The notes under the pieces are model-generated. The model worked only from the letters and a program-made list of their open reading frames with translations, was not told the DNA's origin and ran no database searches. A DNA stretch of 13,508 bases. Origin: Saccoglossus kowalevskii (lineage: Eukaryota > Hemichordata > Enteropneusta > Harrimaniidae). Below, piece after piece: positions 1 to 7,000 of the stretch. The translations under genes and the position numbers were made by a program. Location: positions 1 through 13,508 of the forward strand of contig NW_003148785.1 of the NCBI RefSeq assembly GCF_000003605.2, given 5' to 3'. How positions within the stretch are numbered: position 1 is the stretch's first letter; each line of letters opens with the position of its first letter.

Positions 1-95
1 ACTGCGTGCGTGACTCGAACCGGCGCTCGCGTACGGCACCTAATCGCCTAGCTTCACGCCACTACACGTCTTCCCCTCGGCCACCGGGCATCCCC
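1..95 (-). repeat. Degraded tRNA-like (Leu/Ser-type) SINE head or tRNA pseudogene
   Basis: On the minus strand an A-box-like TGGCCGAGGGG (83-73) is followed, 62 nt later, by a B-box-like GGTTCGAGTC (21-12). That spacing suits a tRNA with a long variable arm, and an intervening GATTAGGTGCCG resembles tRNA-Leu. The acceptor and T stems do not pair well, so this is not an intact tRNA. It is cut by the window edge, so the body of a possible SINE cannot be seen. The first 210 bases are also richer in G+C than the sequence after them. Confidence 0.45.
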
Positions 96-239
96 AAAAA
101 AGGATGCTTAATAACCGAGCTTATTACGTGCAGAGAATGTGAAACCCGTCCACGCGATACGCGCCACACAGCATGGCCAGAATGCGGCAAAGGCCTTCAG
201 ATCTGGCTGTAGTAGGATGGTGAAAGTAATGGTACAGTT

Positions 240-968
240 TTAAAAATAAAACTGCAAGCAATGAACCAGGTGGGCTAGCAAGTAGCTATGGTTTAACAAT
301 TACACATTTAATTGACTTTTGGTCATATACATGTATCTTGTCTGACAACAAAATTATAGCACCAGTTGCATGCCCCTGTTTGCAACAGTAGACAATTGAG
401 TGCGGATCCATAAATCTTGGAGGCCGAACATGCTAATACAATATCGTGTGGATGGTGAAAAACAAAAAAATCAGAAGACTGACTACAATATGTATCAAAT
501 GCTTGTAGTAAGTGATGAACACTCTTGTACAATTGTACCAGGGTGTTTTATTTAAAAAAATAAATGTCATTGCTCCAATTAAAATTCAATTCTATTTTAG
601 GACTATTGAAATAATAAATCTACATATAATGCGTCATTATTGAGTGAAGTATGTACATGTGTATGTGTCCACGTCTTTTTTAGTTACTGTGATCATAATT
701 GTTTAGATCTCATCAAGTCTGTTGAGTGTGGAACTGTGCAGATAAAATTTATGTCAACCATGTCTTGGGAAATGTCTGTTGTTGTGATGGGATTGTGTTA
801 GCATATTGGCCCACAATCGAGTGTAGTTATTGTGGTAATTGATGTGGTTTGGTGGTGTCTGAAGCCATCGTTATATTTACAATGTATCTGTGTATCTTAC
901 ATACCTTCATAAGGTAATAGAAAAATATCTCACCACAAGACAAATTTTATTTTTAGTTTACAACTCAC
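240..968. other. CCDC22 intron, no recognised content
   Basis: AT-rich sequence downstream (gene sense) of the last exon. I found no conserved CCDC22 C-terminal coding sequence, RNA gene or clear repeat here on either strand. Confidence 0.6.
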
Positions 969-1076
969 CTTATCAATGTCGTCTTTTTGTTTCTTGATAT
1001 TGGACACTATTTCTAAAATTCTACGAGTGTATGCTGATCGGTTGACGCCTTTGGTCATTCTCTCATATTCAGATAT
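969..1076 (-). CDS. CCDC22: CCDC22 exon 12 of window (coiled coil, last exon seen)
   Basis: The 108 nt give 36 residues including SAYTRRILEIVSNIKKQKDD, which matches the conserved AYTQRILEIVGNIRKQKEE of CCDC22. It ends AAG|GTGAGT in phase 0, so at least one more coding exon is required. The C-terminal block that should follow (in human beginning ILSDTKELQKEIN) is not readable between 1 and 968. Confidence 0.93.
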
Positions 1077-4000
1077 CTAGAGAAAACAGTGTAAACAAAA
1101 CATTTCAATTTTACTGAGAAGTTTTGTTCGGTTCCATCCTGATCTGTACTTACGACTCCACCAAATAGTTTTAAAGATTCAAGGTTTCCTGACAGACATG
1201 AAACCATTGACTTACCAGCTGTTTGTGCAAGTCTTCCTTTGACCTAGTCTCATCTGCTACAATTTTCATCTTTTCACGAAAGGATTTTATTTCTTCTAAT
1301 TTCTTCTGTGACTCTGACTATGCAATAAATTTAAAAAACGCGTCAGAAATGTATGTAAATCTTCCAAGTCTAAAATACAAATGTATGTGAATGTTTAATT
1401 TTGTACACTGCATCATGGGAAACAGGAGACACTTGCTTTAGTAACTCATCTGCTATCTGTTGGTCTCAACTACCACTGGGAGATTGCCAGAGAGATATCC
1501 ACACTGTTCATTGTTTATTTTACTTGCACATTTCGCCATGCTCATTGTGTCCTCTTATTTGCACATGTATTTATATTCATCACATTTTTGAGTGCTTTCT
1601 TGATTCTTATTTCCTTTGCCCATATGGAAATTAGAATCAAAATGCAATTACAATTTAAATACAATTTAAGAAAAAAAAAAATCCAAATCATAAGTCATAC
1701 AAATAATACAAATTGTTCATATTCAAAGTTGACAGAGAAATACCACTACTTGTATTATGGCCCTTGCCGGCAAAACAATGTATATTCTGTAAATTGGTTG
1801 GAAGAAGTTGAAAGTCCCATGATCACCACTGAATTGAGATGCAGTACCACACAATATCATTATGTGATAATGCAATACAACATGTTAACACCTGAGTGGA
1901 GCAAAACAACTACTCTGCGTATTTGCAAATATTTAACAGTTACAGTGAGTGCATTAGGGGGAATGGGTTATTCACTAGTAGCAACTTACCAATGTGTGTG
2001 CAAGGCACTTGAGGGGTCTATAAATTAAGTTTCATATTAGTCATAGGGCCCTTATCACCATGCTTTCAAGATTTATTATGATTGTTTCCCTGATAAGCAA
2101 TGCGTGCAATATTTATAATAGTACAACACTGTTTATACACTCAACAGTTATTGGCGCTCACATTACCTGCAGCTAGCTTAATAGTTGCATGCGAAATCAG
2201 TTCAAAACAAAATGCAATCGTTTGAATGCAAGTGAATCAAACCTCAGAGCAAACATGTCTGGGCCCCATGCGCATGCCTGGCTGACATATGGTGACAGTT
2301 TTAAAATGAAAATGCAAACATCATGCAATGCTTATATTGTTCCTTCATACTCACTGTAACCATCTTTTGTAACTATGTTGAATAGTTGTTTTGCACCGCT
2401 CAGGTGTTACTGGTAGTATTATAAGGTTATCACAAGCATACAGTAAAGTACACACAATGGCTATATGGCGGCTGTATCAACCATTGTACATTGTATGAAT
2501 TGAGATTGATGCAATCCAGTACTACTGAGTACATAACATTGTCGTAATCTCATGATAACTTTATTATTATAATACATCTTTTCAAATTAATGAGAGATGT
2601 TTACACATTGCGAACATTTACATTCAGTAACAACTTTATATTTCTAGCACACACTATATTGGCAAAAAAGACAAACTTTTTCTTACCACTTTTCCTTCAT
2701 TGAGTTCTTTGAGTTGTCTGTATTGTTCTATCAATGGTGCCCTGTGTTTCTCCCACTGATTAGCTAGACTAACTAGTCTCTGAGCACTGCTGTCCACAAC
2801 ACTCTACAAGATGTAATGCACAATGAGATAGGGTTTAACAGATTGAACAAGCCATGCATGACACAGTCCCTGTTAGTTAGCAAAGTTAAGATACATACAT
2901 GTAGTTTTATTTATAGTAATATAGTTGGAACATAAATATGTCAAAGATATGCACACAAAGCTAATGTGAGTGTCATATATAGTGAAAGGATAAAACTATA
3001 AATGTTTTACAATTATAAATTTTATAAATCAAAATGGCTGTTAGAATTCAAATTGACCAATCGTGTAATGGTATTGTGACATCATCGTTAGTTCCAATTA
3101 ATATTAATTCAACATTATCCAATCAGCAAGTGCCTCATTTTTAATAAGTGGGTGGTCACAGTTGTTATAAATAAATATACAAGCTAAGTTATAGCTTTAT
3201 GTCCTTCACTGTACATCAAGCTCTGTTTGCTACAAATTAAAATGTTAGATATTATATCTTAGTAATTTTCACATTAATCTAAGCACTAGTTTTGTGATAT
3301 TCATATCTAAAAAGCAGGTGTTTTCTTCAGGTGTGTCAAAGAATACAATTTCACTGCCTACTTTCTTGATTGAGGTTTTTTATCAAAATCTTGGGGAAAA
3401 TAGTAGGTAGGCACACCTACATGTGTAACACAAATTTGTTTCACCTTTCTCTAAAAAGCTAGAAAAATAAATACAAATACTGTCTTTTTATAAATTTTAT
3501 AAAGAACTGAGGCCAAAAGAAAATCTGTGGGTCAGTTTGAAATCTGCGTCTCATGCAATTTTGCATACAAGTAAAGAATGCCATCTATGGTAGAAAGAAG
3601 AAATGTTTGTTTCAGAGGATGTTTTGTTGATCGACGTCAACCTTCAATGTATGTATTCAAAAGCATTATTTATTAAATGTTGAAGATTGAACATATACAT
3701 GTACCTTGCTGTTGTGGTATTGAATAATTCTAATACAAAACAATAATTAAATCTGCATCATTTCCAATTTTCCCTGAGAATGGAAGCAAAACCCAATTTT
3801 ATTTTAGATCCTGTAACACAGAGCAAAGCGTAATCTGCACTCACCTGTAATTTGGCAATGTTAGCGTCAGCATCTGGCAATAAATCTAAAGTTCTCTTCA
3901 TCACTTTATAAGAGTTTTCTTTATCACTGACTGATCTATCCATCACCAGAATTAGCTCTTCCATCTAAAGCAATAAGACACAATGAATACCATAGTTCCC

Positions 4001-7000
4001 TGCGTATAAGCCAACCCTTTAATTTCAGAAATTCAACAAGTAATTGAAGGCATCACCAGGTACATGAATATACGCCTAGGGTGTTTTTTACCAGGTGTTA
4101 ACAATGGGTTTAATTTTAATAATACAAATCTTTCACTATGAGAATTATGATTGGTAAAATAGTTCTTTTTTTGGATTGTGTGGTTGCCCTGAGAAGGGCT
4201 GTTTGGTTTGTGTTTTTATGAGATAAACTTACAATTTAACAGTGCACAGGGAACAATGCATGGTTTTGTTTTGTATCACTCAAGGTGAACCCAATGTTGT
4301 GACACTGATTCAGAAGTAATTCATATCCGTAACTCCATAAATGTGACAGCCAAGTAATGAAACCTGGTCACAGGACTTTATATAAGAATGCCATCATCAA
4401 TAAAACTCTTCTAACAGTTGGGTACCAGGAAGGGATTTCTCTATTCATGCATAAATACGTACTTCTAATAGAATATGTATAATAAAAATGGAATACTCTG
4501 TATGCACTACTGGTATGTATCAATACCTGCTGTGTATTAGCTGTGTATTTTCTCATATCGATTTCCATTGCTTCTATTTGTGAAGTCAATCCTTGTAATG
4601 CTTCTCGTAAACATTCCACTTCTTTCTCTCGCTTCTGCTGAAGATCCTAAACATATAGAAACACGTAAACATGTACCGAACGTAGTGACTTTAAAATAGG
4701 CATAGATGAAAGCTTGTGATTTTCAAACCAATTAACCAATATAACAGTGCATTAGTAAACTCATAGATCATTCAAACTGACATTCAACAAGTGAGCACTC
4801 ATATTTCTGTTTATAATCTATTTCAAGTAATGATATAACAATTACATACCTCTTCTGTATCTAGTTTAGGAGCACCTTCACCAATACCCATTTGTACAGC
4901 AGTCTTAGCATCATCCTACAAACAAGGTACAACACATTTCATGTCACTTGGTACATTACAAAGTTTCACACTACTGCCATACAAGTTATCCCATGTATTT
5001 TCAATTGATATGGTAAAGGTCAGTATTAAATATTGTACGAGAGACAACAAGTCAGTGAATATTGTGAACTTTTGTAGCAGTGAACATTTCTCTGGCATTT
5101 GACAACAAGTAGTGTCTGTCTTCACAAATACCATGAAATCATCAAATCGTTGAAATTCCTAACAGCCACAAATTATACATGTATGGTTTACTGCAGATAC
5201 AATAAAATTGGCAAAAAAAGCAGCAAAAGATTGCAGTCAGTAATTTGATAACTGCATGACATTCATCACAAATATATACATCCAATTTACCTCAGTAAAC
5301 TGCAATTTTTCTGCATGCATAAACCTTGATCCTTTGGTTTTACTTGCACTTTTATCAGTGAATGTATTCAATGTTTGCATTAAATCTGTTGTAGCAGCTG
5401 CAGCAACGGTGGCTTCACTTTTCTGGATTCCTTGTCTTAGTTGGTCAGTTATTTTCTTCTTCAGTCGTTGCTGCTTTCTCAAGCGATAATCCTGATGAAT
5501 ACAGAGGAAACAACAGTAATTAGTGAATTACAATATCAGATCCTAACAGGTTAATAAAGTTGACAATATATCAATTATAATTAAGGACGGCGTCAAAAGA
5601 TTGATGTCGGATAAAAAACTTAATTCCTTTAGTTTTTTTCAAGAACCCCCCACTGAAACTTAATTGATAAATATTGGTCATGGCGTCAGACTACATTCAC
5701 CATTAAATACAAATTGATAATCGGACAGTAGTATGGCATAGCAGTTGGTTGTCGGGTGGGTGTAAAAAGACTTTACAAATGCACCTTCATTGACTTCAAT
5801 AAAAAATAAAATCGTTTTTGTAGGATGGAAACTTTTTGAGGTCAACCCCCCACCCCCAAACTACAGCAAATAAGTTTTTTATCCGACATCGATCTTTTGA
5901 CGTTGTCCCTTACATGAACTAACATCTGAATGGTGTAAATAATTAAAATACCCAATAACAAATATGTTCATACATGTAGAAACTGCTCTAATTTTGATTA
6001 TGATCTACAATATTTCTTTTTCTCAAATAATAATTGTTTGATATGTTTAATACCAGTTAATAAATATGTAACTTTATTAACCAGCAAGGTGCTTGGTGAA
6101 AACATCTACTACTGCAACACAGAGGGCACACCTACTTCAATACTGAGAGCAGTACCTCCACATATCTAAATAAAGACCTACCTCAACAGTGATAATATAA
6201 TTAATAATTTATGTGTGTTTTGTGAGATGTTGGACATTGATGCAGTGAAATATCTACAATTTGGTTAAATATATTCAGAAAATTATCCAAATAAAGGCTA
6301 ACAAACAAGCAATATAAGCTGTGTAATAATTTTGTTTCAACCCACTGAACACCCAAATGAACTGTTTTCTACAACAAACAAACTTGCTTACTTCCACACC
6401 AGTTAAACAAAATTGATCAAACACATAGTCAAAAATAAACAAAGAAATTAGGAAACAAAAAATAATACACAGGTTGTTTTATTCTGAAATCATCATTAAA
6501 TTTTAAAATTTGTCATGAAAACTTTTAAACTGTTGCACATGGCAGCTACAATCATGAATATTTGTTTGTGGGTGAAAAAACTCAGTGAATAAAAAAAATA
6601 CTTTATTTTAGCTGGAATAAATATTCACTGAAAAGACTTTTTGGGTGTTTTGTATGTAATTTATTTTAGCTGGAATAAATATTCACTGAAAAGACTTTTT
6701 GGGTGTTTTGTATGTAATTTATTTTAGCTGGAATAAATATTCACTGAAAAGACTTTTTGGGTGTTTTGTATGTAATTTATTTTAGCTGGAATAAATATTC
6801 ACTGAAAAGACTTTTTGGGTGTTTTGTATGTAATTTATTTTAGCTGGAATAAATATTCGCTGAAAGGACTTTGGGTGTTTTGTATGTAATTTATTTTAGC
6901 TGGAATAAATATTCACTGAAAAGACTTTTTGGGTGTTTTGTATGTAATTTATTTTAGCTGGAATAAATATTCACTGAAAAGACTTTTTGGGTGTTTTGTA

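Noticed and set aside
1401-2028. Two overlapping plus-strand open frames (77 and 146 codons)
   Set aside because: They lie in the CCDC22 intron, partly in the fold-back element. The composition is that of translated AT-rich noncoding DNA, with no recognisable domain.
3329-3420. Inverted repeat AGGTGTG...TGCCTAC / GTAGGCA..CACACCT
   Set aside because: The arms are short, separate and out of register. It may be a decayed hairpin but is too weak to call.
3990-4130. Possible MITE with GCGTATA inverted words
   Set aside because: Only about 7-8 bases pair and no flanking duplication is visible.
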